Of a DNA stretch of 64,000 bases, positions 22,745 to 32,694 are shown piece after piece. The stretch comes from Vanrija pseudolonga (Eukaryota > Basidiomycota > Tremellomycetes > Trichosporonales > Trichosporonaceae): contig NC_085850.1 in the NCBI RefSeq assembly GCF_020906515.1, positions 1,054,001-1,118,000 of the forward strand, written 5' to 3'. A model generated the notes under the pieces. The model did no database searches. It was not told the origin of the DNA and saw nothing but the letters and a program-made list of their open reading frames with translations. Position 1 is the first letter of the stretch, and each line of letters opens with the position of its first letter. The translations under genes were made by a program, and so were the position numbers.

Positions 22745-22989
22745 CGCGCCGCGGCGGCGCCGATACCCACAGCATGTATACCCTCAACTCTGGTCACTGG
22801 ATACGGGCAGCAACACGAGCGGCATGGTGGAGGTCGCGATGGGTGCGGATGGCATGGTGCTACTCCGTGGTGGTGCTCTGTGGCATGCTACTAAGCTACT
22901 AATCTGTGGGCAGGGGGGTGGGCTGGCCAGAGGGACGAAGGAAGGTGTCGACAAGGGAGGAACCGCTTCGAAGAAGCCGCCTCGCTCGA

Positions 22990-24145
22990 CTACGCCGCGG
23001 TCCAACCCCGAACGAGGACGAGGACGTCGCCGGACGATATCTGGGTCTGTACCGTCTGTGACAGGTCGAGCACGACAGGCTCTCTGGAAGCTCCTGGCTG
23101 TGTGGACAATCTCAGAAGCGACAGAGCCTGGACGTCAGCTGAACACCTCGGAAGAGCAGCTCACCTGCTTTGCGTCGGCGCCTTCCTTCGGCCGGGCGAC
23201 CTTGCCCTGTGCCACGAGGCTATCGAACAGCTTGCCGATGGGGGTAGACTGCCGTCAGCGATGCCAAGGGTTCAACGCACCAGAGGGACCCAGACGCGGG
23301 CCGGCTTGGCTGGCGGTCCGGCGAGCGCGAGGCCGGCAGCCTTGGGGTTGTATTTACCCGCCGGCGCGGCCACCCATTGCCGTACCCTGCTACCAGACTC
23401 GTCCACAACCCACTCGACTGTCACGCTCTCGTCTCTGCTGGTGGAGGCGAAGCGCGGTTCGAGGGGCTTGGCGAGCGAGCGGATCGTCATGAGGTGGGCT
23501 TTGAACAGCTTGTCCTCCGGGCCTGCGGGGCGAGGCGGAGCCGGCGCAGCGGGTGCTTCTGCTGGTGGTGCAGCTTGTGCTGGTGTTTCTGTAGCCGTTG
23601 CTCTTGTATTTGGTTCTGGGGCAGACGCCTCTGGCTTGGAGCTCCGCGTTCTGTCAACCTGCTTTGGCATATTCAACCGCTCCTTCGCCGCCTGCTGGGG
23701 GAAGTGTTTCGCGAGGAGCTCTTTGGCTTTCTCCCTCCGTGCTATCGTAGCATTATGTCGGGCATCGTAGAACCGCGGTGCAGTACATGCGTGCGCGTCC
23801 TGTGCCCGATGGCTGTCGTCAGCTGGCATCTTGTCGAACCTCAGCTCACCTGATACAGAAGGCCTCCGCGCAACCGGGGCATCGTACCTCACGAGCGATA
23901 CCCTCGCCGTCTATTCCCTTCTCCAGGCCGCCAATCGACTCGATGGTCTCGTTCTCGCATGCTTGGCGCGCGCACACCCCGCGCCGGCGCTTGACGCTCG
24001 GCCCTGCCGGTGGATCGGGAGACTCACACCCGTGCCCGTGGATATGGTTCGCGCAGAAGGTGTGCGAGCAGGTCGGGCACGGGAAGGGGAGGAAATCGAT
24101 CAGCGTGCATGCGTAGCACTGGGCGCCGACGTCGAGGAGGGACAT
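22990..24145 (-). CDS. CUZ1: CUZ1/ZFAND1-like AN1 zinc-finger and ubiquitin-like protein
   Basis: Exons 24145-23850, 23812-23281, 23248-23165 and 23127-22990 give 349 residues. The N-terminus has two AN1 zinc fingers: C-x2-C ... CPTCSHTFCANHIHGHGC at residues 10-42, and a second that crosses the first intron as CPGCAEAFCIRSHRAQDAHAC. A linker rich in Ala, Pro and Glu follows. The C-terminus (LSLLRLSTQPG, VVLDLSQ, SSGDVLVLVRGW) matches the ubiquitin-like domain of Cuz1/ZFAND1. Those proteins bring Cdc48/p97 and the proteasome together and help clear arsenite-induced damage and stress granules. Domain order AN1-AN1-UBL supports the call. It is convergent with bL33m (245 bases) and divergent from the next gene across 160 bases. 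Confidence 0.82.
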
Positions 24146-24305
24146 GGTGTGGGGAATGGTCGGACGACAACAATGTCAGCGATCACGCCGTGACGTATGG
24201 CCGCTGGCTGGGCGGGGGCAGATGTAGGGGAGGTTCAAAGTGGAGGCCGACCACCAGTCCAGTCAGCTTCGAATCTCTCCACCGCCCACTGTCTCAACAA
24301 CAACA

Positions 24306-25363
24306 ATGGCGACACCCGACGCCGACCCAGAATTCCTCGCGCTCTCAGACCGGCAGCGGCGACAGGTCGACCGCGCATTCAGCCGCGGGCTGCGGTTAGC
24401 CGGCGGACGGCGGCCGGCCAAGCGGCGAAAAGTCGACACTGGGCGGGCGGCCTCGGCGGCGGCGTCAACATCCAACCTCGATGGCGGCGGGTTCGTCGAC
24501 GACGGTGGGGGCTTTATCGACGACGGTGGTGGTGGTGGTTTCCTTCCTGACAATGGCGGCGGCTTCGTCGACGATGGCGGCGGCTTCTTGCCCGACGACG
24601 GTGGTGGATTTATCGCGGACGACGACAGCGGCGGCTTCGTTCCAGACTCAGGACCGTCCACGGTCCCCGCAACACCAGCGGCGACCGAGACCGTCCCACT
24701 GCGCTTCATCCCCGCGCTCCTCTCCTCCCTATCCCTGCCAGCCGACGACGACGTGCTGGCCGTGTTCCGCGCCTCAGCGTCGGGATGGGACGCCAAGCCG
24801 GGCGAGGAGGTCGACCCGGCTGTGGGGCTGAAGGATTTCCGCGCAGTGTGCGCGGCGCTCATGGAGCCCGAGGAGGACGACGGAGAGGCGATGGACGTCG
24901 AGCCATCAAGCGACGACGGGAGCTCGGATAACTTTGAGCTCTCCGAGCTGAGCGACGCGCCGAGCGAGGACGACGACGACGATGACGACGGCGAGTACGG
25001 CCGCCCCAAGCCCGCACGGCGGACGCGCAGGACGGCCGCGCTGGAAGTCACCCGCATCAAGCTCAACCCGCACCAGCGCGAAATGGCCCGCGATATCTGG
25101 GGCATGCTCAAGCCGACTGCAAGTGGTCCTGGGTCGGGTATCCTCGGCCGCGACGAGGTCAAGCGCTGGGCCCGGGAGCTGGGCGAGATGTGGTCAGATG
25201 ACGAGGTACGTTGCACAGGGCCTGCGGTGGACAGATGCTTGACATGCGCTGACGCCGACGCCAGATCACCGACATGGTGCAGCTCTTCTCGAGCCAGCAC
25301 GAGGGGCGTGGGCTGACTTTTGAGGACTTCGGGATCGTGATGGTGCGCGCGGGGCTCGTGTAA
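24306..25363 (+). CDS. Unrecognised protein with DDGGGF repeats and an EF-hand-like C-terminus
   Basis: Exons 24306-25205 and 25265-25363 give 332 residues. I do not recognise the family. After a basic segment (GRRPAKRRK, a likely nuclear signal), residues about 58-115 carry seven imperfect copies of DGGGF followed by V, I or L and one or two Asp. The middle contains LRFIPALLSSLSLPADDDVLAVF, then a strongly acidic run with DDDDDDD. The C-terminal part, from NPHQREMARDIWGMLKP to ILGRDEVKRWARELGEMWSDDEITDMVQLF and LTFEDFGIVMVRAGLV, looks like a degenerate EF-hand pair. Short GGF repeats flanked by Asp could be peptide-docking sites, but that is inference. A nuclear scaffold is plausible; nothing more can be said. 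Confidence 0.72.
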
Positions 25364-26267
25364 CGTTGTGCATATGTATTGTTATGGGTCATGTTTGCGG
25401 CTGGCGTACGTGGGAGCCGATGATGTACACATGTACCTTCGATACAGGGGCGGTGGCATCGGCAAGACATTAGAGTGGCAGAAGGAACATGTTGGTGTAG
25501 TGGCATGTGGTGGTGCGCCGCTCCTCGGCCGCTTATGTGCCATGTGGATGACTTGGCATCATCGCAGCCCAGCACCTGGCCATGTGCGAGTGGGAAGTCG
25601 GTCGCGCGTGCGAGATGATGATGGATCTGCTAGCCTCTGTCCGGTGTCAACGCACGAGGCTCAACTCGCTGCAGCTTGAGTAGGTGACACCACCCGTCCT
25701 ACTGGCACTTGGGCAGCTGTATGGTGGGGGTCACTGATCAGACTTCTTCATCCTCTGCCCGGCTTTCCACCTACGTCAAAAAAGCTGCGACGCACGACCG
25801 AAGTGGCTTCGAAGGAGCGGGAACAGTGGTCGACCCAACGATGAGACAAAGCTTCCACGGATGTCAGGTATCCCAATCCCGAGTGGTACCTCCCAGCCTC
25901 ATTCAGACAACGATTATGCGACGAAACGGAGTAGACCTCGAGAACTCACAGGACGGGAGGTGCTCCAAGAACCTCTGCACCCGCTGAGCGAGTGATACGA
26001 CGGCGTCGAGAGGTTGGGGCGGGATCCCACCAGCTTATGGCGTCCACACCGCGGCACCGCATCCCCAGCAGCTCAAAGCACAAGAAGTTTGGAAGATACA
26101 GCGACCAGAAGCCGATGGCATCATGTAGAAGCAGGTTGAACAATGCATAGGGCAGTAAACAGGCTTGCACCGAGGAAGTCGAGCTGACGGGAAGTGCCAC
26201 CACAAAAGCCAGGATGGAACTAGGTAACTACTAAATGATCCCACACCGCCATTAGAAAAAGCTATTC
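25364..26267. other. Intergenic region 5' to the tRNA-Ser position
   Basis: 904 bases without a supportable gene. From about 25690 the GC content drops and short frames with no family resemblance appear. It may be old, degraded sequence, but no repeat ends or transposon parts were found. Confidence 0.4.
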
Positions 26268-26350
26268 CGACGCGGAAGAGATTCGAACTCTCGCGTGCAA
26301 TGCACAACACCTTAGCAAGGTGCCACCTTAGGCCACTCGGTCACCGCGCC
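26268..26350 (-). tRNA. tRNA-Ser(GCU)
   Basis: Read on the minus strand, the 83-nt gene starts GGCGCGGTGACCGAGTGG and ends with discriminator G. The 7-bp acceptor stem pairs GGCGCGG with CCGCGTC, with one G-U pair. The anticodon loop is TTGCTAA, giving anticodon GCU for AGC/AGU serine codons. The long variable arm (TGTGCATTGCACG) is typical of class II serine tRNAs, and the T-loop is TTCGAAT. No intron is present. The CCA end is not encoded, as usual in eukaryotes. Confidence 0.95.
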
Positions 26351-26633
26351 TGTCGGAATCGAACATGGGTCGTCCAGCCAGAGCCAAATGGCCCAACCCG
26401 TCATTTCCCATGTCCGATAGCGGATTCTGTTTGTGCAAATTTTCACTCGTATAAGAGGGGTCGGGGTGGTGCCTGGGCCCAGGGCAAATGCAGCGCGCTC
26501 GATGCGTTCTGCACGGCTTGTCGGCGCTGTACTCTTATGCATGCATGCGCTCGAGCCAGTCACGCCGTTCGACACAGAAGCGATGCCACTAATACATTCT
26601 AGTCTACATTCTAGCCAGCCGAGAACTACACAG

Positions 26634-27563
26634 TTACACCATGCGCCCGTCGCGCGGCTTGCCGTCGCTGCCAGTCTTGGGCTGGTCCAGCGTCTCGCGG
26701 AGACGGTCGAGGGTTGAGCTCAGGCGGTCGAGCTTATCGCGCGCATACTCGCGGGCGGCGTCCTCGGCGCGCGCTTGCGCTTCGCGGCCCTCACGCACGC
26801 GCTCCTCCCACAGGCGCTCGACTGACTCGCGGATACGCGCCATCTCGTCCTCGGGGACTACTGCGGGGGTGGCGGCGGCAGCGGCAGTGGCGGCGTCACG
26901 CTCGGCCTTCTCACGCTCGGCCTGCTCGCGGCGGCGCGCACGCCATCCCCACGAGCGGCGGGGCTTGTCGTCCGCTACTGGCGCCTGGGCGGCAGGGGCG
27001 GCGGCGACAACGGGAGCAGCAACGATGGCGGGTTCGGGGACAGGCACAGCGGCGACGACGGGGGCGGGCTTGGGGAACTCGGTCGGGATGGCGACTGCGG
27101 GGGTGGCGGGCTCGGCAGGCGGCGCACGCGCACGCTCAGAGCATGGGAATGCAGGGCGGTGGCTCGTCCAGTCGAATTTATATGGCGGCTGCGCCTCGGG
27201 GAAGGCCGCGTTGGGGTGGCGGTCGCGCATCTCCTGGTGCCAGAGCTTGCGGCGCTCGTCGTGGTGCGTCTTGTGGCTGATCCACCAGGTGGCGGCCATG
27301 GCGCCGAGACCGAACCAGACGAAGCGGCGCCCAAAGCCGAACCTGCGCGGGCGGTAATACCGCCCGCCGTAGTAGTTGTGGTAGTGTGCGTTGGGGGGCG
27401 GGAAGCCGCCGCCGCCACCGGCCCCGGCTGCGGCGGACGCAGCGCCGGCGGCACTGGCACCTGCTGAGGCACCCGCGGCGCCAGAGCTGCTGGCTTGCCA
27501 GCCGGGCACGAACGACTTGAAGGAGTAGGAGAAGTGGGGCTCGAAGCCGGGAGGGTTGGTCAT
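26634..27563 (-). CDS. Unrecognised single-pass membrane protein with C-terminal coiled coil
   Basis: One exon, 309 residues. The start gives MTNPPGFEPHFSYSFKSFVPGW. An Ala/Gly-rich stretch is followed by NAHYHNYYGGRYYRPRRFGFGRR, then a single membrane segment, FVWFGLGAMAATWWISH (about residues 79-95). After it come a charged patch with HDERRKLWHQEMRDRHP, a long Ala/Pro/Val linker, and a charged helix from about 200 to 300 (EDEMARIRESVERLWEERVREGREA) likely to form a coiled coil. The frame is open far upstream, but that part overlaps the divergent promoter and the neighbouring gene's first exon. The layout suggests an organelle-membrane adaptor; I cannot name a family. Confidence 0.7.
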   Translation of the reverse strand: MTNPPGFEPHFSYSFKSFVPGWQASSSGAAGASAGASAAGAASAAAGAGGGGGFPPPNAHYHNYYGGRYYRPRRFGFGRRFVWFGLGAMAATWWISHKTHHDERRKLWHQEMRDRHPNAAFPEAQPPYKFDWTSHRPAFPCSERARAPPAEPATPAVAIPTEFPKPAPVVAAVPVPEPAIVAAPVVAAAPAAQAPVADDKPRRSWGWRARRREQAEREKAERDAATAAAAATPAVVPEDEMARIRESVERLWEERVREGREAQARAEDAAREYARDKLDRLSSTLDRLRETLDQPKTGSDGKPRDGRMV

Positions 27564-28078
27564 TGTTGCTGGTTGTTGGGTTGGTTTGGTGGTGGTCGGG
27601 TGATCGCCACGAAGGGACAGTGGGTGTGGTTGGTGGTTGCTGTTGTGGTTGCTGTGTTGGAACAAGTCAGACGAGCTGATGGAGGTGAGGACGGTGGCCG
27701 TCGGCGCTGTTATATGCTTGCAGCGTGTGCTCTCGAAGCGAAGCTGCCGAACATGTGCATCGTTGCCGGGGTGCTTTGAAAGCCCCGACGCGTGGGTGGC
27801 AGGTTGCCGATGCGATGATGGATCTTGCGGCTCGGCTCCCATCAGTGACGCGTAGCGCCGGCCGCACGGCAGGTTCAGGCACACAAGGTGGAGATAAACG
27901 AAATAGGCGCGGTAATAGCACACGCCTATTATAACCTCCACACAGATAGCCCCACCCCACGCACGCCTATTTCGCCTCCACCTCGGTCCCGATTGCACCA
28001 TCACTGTGGCTACAATGAGATTGCGCGTCAGAAAAGTCATCTGCCGTCTAGAACAATACCCACAAGCGACCCACGACA
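27564..28078. other. Divergent promoter between the membrane protein gene and the Zn2Cys6 gene
   Basis: 515 bases that contain a three-copy repeat element (listed separately) about 100-190 bases upstream of the regulator gene. No gene is seen. Confidence 0.55.
27887..27982. promoter_or_regulatory. Three copies of a GCCTATT...CTCCAC element
   Basis: Two direct copies on the plus strand begin CACGCCTATT at 27921 and 27962, each followed by a CCTCCAC block. A third, inverted copy at 27887-27909 reads GGTGGAG, a short spacer, then AAATAGGCG. The inverted copy and the first direct copy form an 8-bp palindrome, AATAGGCG and CGCCTATT, with 13 bases between. This looks like a binding-site array for a dimeric regulator, perhaps autoregulation by the adjacent Zn2Cys6 protein. 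Confidence 0.55.
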
Positions 28079-30568
28079 ATGGACGAGCCAGATCCATCCC
28101 TCGCCGCCGGGCCGTCGCGCATCCCCGCCTCGACCGCCGGCGTAAGCGTCCACGACGTCTCACCTGGCGCCGGCACGAGTGCGCGGCCACCGCCGCCGCA
28201 CGCGCTTAGCCCGACCCGGTCTCCCGAAGCCGTGCGCGGCGACGCCAACAAGCGGCCGCGTGAGCCGCAGCGCAGCAAGAACCTTCAGGCGTGTGATCGC
28301 TGCCGGCTCAAGGTGGGTCGCGTGCGTGTGTGTACGGCGCTAACGAGCAGAAAATCAAGTGAGCCGAGCCGGGCCAAACAAGGTTGACGTCAACGCTAAC
28401 GCATGCCAGGTGCGTGCCGGTCGACTCGACGCGCGACGCGTGCCAGTCGTGCCACGGCGCGCATATCGCGTGCACGTTCGACCTCCCGCTCACAGCGTCC
28501 CGGACCAAGCGGGTGCGCCGCGGGCTGGGGCTCGAGGCTGCGCCGGGGTCGCAGAGTCACTATGAGCGTGAAGACGACGACGGAGGGCGAGAGGAGACGC
28601 CAGATGGGCCAAAGGTGCCGTTCGGGCTGTCGCCCGCCGACCTCTTCCAGTCCATGTCGCCTGGCGTGTCGCGCGGCGGCGGCAGTGGTGGTGCTGGCAA
28701 CAAGCCGCACGTGCATAGGGAAGGTGAGGCAGGTTTGATGTACCGCCAACTGACCTGCCCCAGGCCAAACGTCCATCTCGTACATCCTCCACTCGATGCC
28801 GACGGTGCCGCTGCGCGCGCTCGACGAGTTTGACCGGTCAGGCGGGCTGGCTATGAGAGCGTTCCCCGAGGGCTCGGGCGACGGCTGGATCGACGTGTCG
28901 ACGAGCACGTTGGTCGACACGCCGCCGGCAGTGCACGAGGCGCTGCGGTCCGAGTCGTGGGGCGAGGTCGCGTCGCGGCTGGTCGAGAAGTTCCTCGCGC
29001 ATGTCTCGCCGCTTATACCGATCGTGACCCGCATCGAGGTGTCGTCGGCCGGTGACCCTCTCTTACACGCCATGGCGGCAGTGGTGGCGGCCCGGAGTAG
29101 TGTCCCGCCAGTCGTGTTTGACGCACTGCGGCACCTGGTCAAGTGCGAGATCGAGGACAATGGTGAGTGTTGATGGCTACGAGTAGTGCTGACCCCAGAC
29201 GTCTTGAGTATCCCGACACGAGAGAATGTCCAGGTGCTCCTCTCACTCGCGCTGGTCGACGAGCTTGCCGTTAAGCCAGGAATCGCCTCCGCAAGCCAGG
29301 TTGCACGGTCGCGGTTGACTGCCGCCATTCGGCACGCGCGGGACCTGGGCATCGACCGTGCCACGAGCGGCACAGACGCGAGGATATGGCGGTGTGCGCG
29401 GGTCATTGACATCTGGCACGCTGCGCGGTCAGGCATGACACTGCTCATCCCTGTCGACGCCATCCCGTCGTCTACCCCCGGCGACGACTTCTTCGCGCAC
29501 CTCTACGTCCTGACTCTCATCCTCGGCCGCCTGATTGTGGTCATGTACGGCCCGATGGGCGCGAAGAACGCCACGAGCGAGCAGCTCTCTGGCGTCCGCG
29601 ACGCGCTCGACCAGTGGAGGGACGGCCTGCCGCAGAACCTCAAGGCCACGGGGCTTTGGCCGGGCCAGGAAGCCGGTCTGCTGCACCTGCTGTACACGGG
29701 CATCCGGTGGCTCCTCTACCGGCCCGTCATGCGCTGGTCGTTTATCGTGCCGCAGCGGTTCGAACTCAACTGCGACGTTCCGGCGTGGCTCGACCTGCTT
29801 GCCATCTCGCGCACGGCCATCGACTGGGCCACGACACAGGAGGAGGTGGGCGACATTCTCTTCTTCGGCCCGTACGCGCTCTCGCTCGCCTGCATGATCC
29901 AGTATCACACCTGGGCGCGGAGGGGCGAGTGGGACGGCGCCGTACTGCTGGACAAGGCGCGGCGCGAGGCCGTCAACCGGTGGCTCGCGCGTATCCCCGA
30001 GGGTCACCTGCCGCTGCTGCGCCGCTCGCTCGCCCCCATCGAGCTGTTGTACAACATCACACAGACGCACCGCGAACAGACGGCCTTCGACGGCCCGCGC
30101 GGGCTGAACCCAACACCAGGGATCCTCAACCGGCTGCCCGAGGCGTCGATCACCGGCGTCACCTGGCTACGAGATGACAGTTTACCACAAGGCGGTGTGC
30201 TTGTCGCCTCTCAGAAGGCCGCGCGCGAGATCCGCGACCTGCCGCCGGGGACGATCGTCATTGGCGGTCCGCCGCCACCAGGCCCGCCCCCAGGCGCCGA
30301 GGACAGCAACCGCATGATCACGGCCGCGAGCAGCGCGCCAGGCGTGACCCCCAACGGGGCGTTCACGCCGTCTGACGGCTACTTTACCGGCCTGCTGGGC
30401 GACCCGTCAGTCGTGCCGGCCGTCGAGCGCCCGCCGCCGGGGTGGGACATGAGCGTGAGGGAGTGGAGCGACCCGGCGCTGACGCCGACGCAGCAGGCGG
30501 CGATGGCGAGTTTCATGTTCCCGACGCTGGGTGCGCCGGGTGCGGGGGCGCCAGAGGGGCAGAGTTGA
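28079..30568 (+). CDS. Zn2Cys6 fungal transcription factor
   Basis: Exons 28079-28312, 28351-28358, 28410-28723, 28764-29162 and 29199-30568 give 774 residues. The zinc cluster fits C-x2-C-x6-C-x9-C-x2-C-x6-C exactly (Cys 72, 75, 82, 92, 95, 102), reading ACDRCRLKKIKC, then ACQSCHGAHIAC. This requires an 8-nt exon (28351-28358) encoding the Lys-Ile and two bases of the next Lys. A basic linker, TKRVRRGL, follows. The large C-terminal region resembles the fungal transcription-factor middle homology domain, with the W-x3-R-x-IDIWHAARSG stretch and GDILFFGPYALSLACMIQYH. It should bind CGG-type half sites in the nucleus; target genes are unknown. An SDR gene follows 225 bases downstream on the same strand. 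Confidence 0.85.
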
Positions 30569-30692
30569 GTTGGGCTGGGAGGCAGGCAGCAGGTTGTACC
30601 TTGTATTGTAGTTGGTCGTGAGCAGTGAAGCATCATGCATCATTGGCCCGGTCGGATGAGGCCGATGGTGGGTCGGAGCGATTGTCGTCATA

Positions 30693-30706
30693 CGGACCGA
30701 ACTCCG
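30693..30706. promoter_or_regulatory. CGG-N8-CCG inverted half sites upstream of the SDR gene
   Basis: CGG at 30693-30695 and CCG at 30704-30706 form an inverted pair 87-100 bases upstream of the SDR start. Zn2Cys6 dimers typically bind CGG triplets in this arrangement. Such a pair can occur by chance in GC-rich DNA. Confidence 0.3.
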
Positions 30707-30792
30707 GGGTGGTGGTATCATCGCCATCACGACCATGCTGTCACGGCTCCCCTCACGCCGTTCCACCCACTCACTCTCTCTCACCACACACC

Positions 30793-31683
30793 ATGCCCGC
30801 CTCCAGCTTCACCCTCGACAACCTCTTCTCCGTGCGCGGCCGGCACGTGCTCATCACGGGCGCGGGCACCGGCCTGGGGCAGTACATGGCGAAGGGGTTC
30901 GCGGCGAACGGCGCGGTGGTGTACCTCGCCGCGCGGCGGGCGTCCGCGCTCGCCGAGGCCAAGGCTGCCGTCGCGGCCGTCGCGGACCCCGAGGCCGTCA
31001 TCCACACGTAAGCATCGCCCCCGTCCCCTGCCTCCCGCTCACACACCAGCGTCGTGCTCGACGTGACTGACCGCGCGGCCGTCACGGCGTTCATCGCCAC
31101 GCTCTCCCGCCTCGACGTGCTCATCAACAACGCGGGCATCTGCCTGCCCGACACGCCGAGCAGCCACAAGCTCCCCGTGGCGGAGCTGCAGGCTGCGCTG
31201 CTCTCCTCGCCGCCAGACACCTGGGCAGCGACATTCGCGACCAACGTCGAGGCGCCGTACTTTCTCTCCGCGAGCGCACTGCACCTCCTCGCGAGCAGCT
31301 CGCATAGCGGGCGGATCATCAACATCTCGAGCATTGGCGCGCTGAACAGCGACCCGCGGAGCTCCCAGCCAGCGTACCAGGCCTCCAAGGCGGCAGTGAG
31401 CCACCTCACGCGGCTGCTGGCGAGCAAGTTCCGCGAGCACGGGGTCCGCGTGAATGCCATCGTGCCCGGGCTGTTCCCGAGCCAGATGCAGGACCCGAAC
31501 GACGGCAAGAGCCAGCTGTCCAAGGCGGGCGACATCGTGCCCCTGCGCCGCGGCGGCGAGGAGGAGGATATCGCCGGCACGGCCATCTACCTCGCCTCCC
31601 GCGCCGGCAGCTACGTCGACGGCGACGTGATTGTGCTCGGTGGCGGACGCAACTGGGCCGGCCCCGAGATCCACGCTCCGTGA
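30793..31683 (+). CDS. Short-chain dehydrogenase/reductase
   Basis: Exons 30793-31007 and 31050-31683 give 282 residues. It is a classical SDR: the Rossmann nucleotide-binding motif TGAGTGLGQ lies near residues 21-29, NNAG is present, the catalytic Ser is in INISSIGAL, and the Tyr-x3-Lys motif is YQASK. ARR after the second strand favours NADP(H). PGLFPSQM and the C-terminal YVDGDVIVLGGG complete the fold. The sequence style resembles RhlG/gluconate-5-dehydrogenase-type SDRs, but the substrate cannot be told. No targeting signal is evident. The gene lies 225 bases downstream of the Zn2Cys6 gene, so regulation by that neighbour is possible but only inferred. Confidence 0.9.
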
Positions 31684-31907
31684 TTGATTTGCAGTATACT
31701 CTATCATTCATCTCGGTACATAGGTCATGTGCAGTGATCGTGTCTAAGTGTTCAGAGAGGCGGAGGAGGAGGAGAGGCAAAGAGCCCAAATGTCCACAAC
31801 TGGTTTCGGTCAGGTGTCGTCGTTAAGATTCACTAGAGGTTGGAGGAGAGGTGCGAGGGCGGCGGCGGCGGCGGGGGCTCGCGCTGCACGCTCGCACGCT
31901 CGCACGC

Positions 31908-32694
31908 TTAGTAGCGGCCCATGGGCTGCGGGTACTGGGCGAGGGGCACACCCGCGTGGTCAACGGGCACGTATCGTCCCTTGGAGCCGCGCTGCTCGCG
32001 GCGGGCGGCACAGCACTCGTAGAATCCAAAGAAGGGGCAGAGGAACAGGCCGACGGTCGCAGCGACAAGCAGCCAGTGGGGGACCATGTATCCCGAGACT
32101 GTGGCGGTCGTGTGCTTGCGGAGCTCGTTCTGCACGGCCTTGAACAGGATCGATTCGATAATGAGCCCGACGAGCGAGAAGATGAAGGCGATCAAGCCCA
32201 AGAACGCGCTGCACGCGTATCCAAACTTGTGCGAGCATGCCGAGATGACAAAGCCGACAAAGGTGATGCCTGCGGTTTGTGTCAGCTAGGGGCTAACGCT
32301 TTCTGGCAGTGCGGCGGCATGCGGCAGCGGCGGCATCGGCATCCGCACAGGGGGTGACGTACCTCCAGTAATGGGCACAACAACCAGCCCCTTTGTGAGC
32401 GTCGTGTACCCGTTGATGACCTTGAAGTTTGTTGTGCTCGTGAGCAGGGCGGTGAGGTCGTAGCCCACGCCGACCTTGGAGCACTGCCCCGTCTTCATAT
32501 CACAGTAGCCCCAGAGGCCGAGGCGGAGCTGTGCGCTCGCTGTCGTGACGTCGAGGAAGCGGTTGAAGCGGAGCACGGGGGCGGTCACTGGGAGCGTCAG
32601 CGATGTTGCGGTTTGGCCACTTACAGCACGCCCAGAGACAGCACACGAACGCGCAGAACAGGATACAGGTGTGGACGAAGGATGCGAAGCCCAT
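31908..32694 (-). CDS. PalI/Sur7-family four-helix membrane protein
   Basis: Exons 32694-32625, 32587-32363 and 32269-31908 give 218 residues. Four membrane segments are visible: FVHTCILFCAFVCCLWAC at the N-terminus, one around GLVVVPITGGITFVGFVISAC, AFLGLIAFIFSLVGLIIESI, and WLLVAATVGLFLCPFFGF. The first extracellular loop carries GLWGYCDMKTGQC (residues 47-58), the Trp/Cys-Cys signature of the claudin-like SUR7/PalI superfamily. Members include Rim9/PalI (ambient pH sensing at the plasma membrane) and eisosome Sur7 proteins. The short tail (SKGRYVPVDHAGVPLAQYPQPMGRY) is unlike the long tail of PalI proper. Which subfamily it belongs to is uncertain. Confidence 0.78.

Noticed and set aside
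24263-25300. 345-codon open frame on the minus strand
   Set aside because: It is the antisense shadow of the DDGGGF-repeat gene; its Ser/Pro-rich translation comes from the C-ending codons of the real frame.
25690-26260. Lower-GC patch that might be an old transposon
   Set aside because: No terminal repeats, target duplications or transposase-like frames were seen.
27564-28190. In-frame upstream extension of the membrane protein that starts at 27563
   Set aside because: The extension overlaps the divergent promoter, the triple repeat and the first exon of the Zn2Cys6 gene, and its sequence has no coding character.
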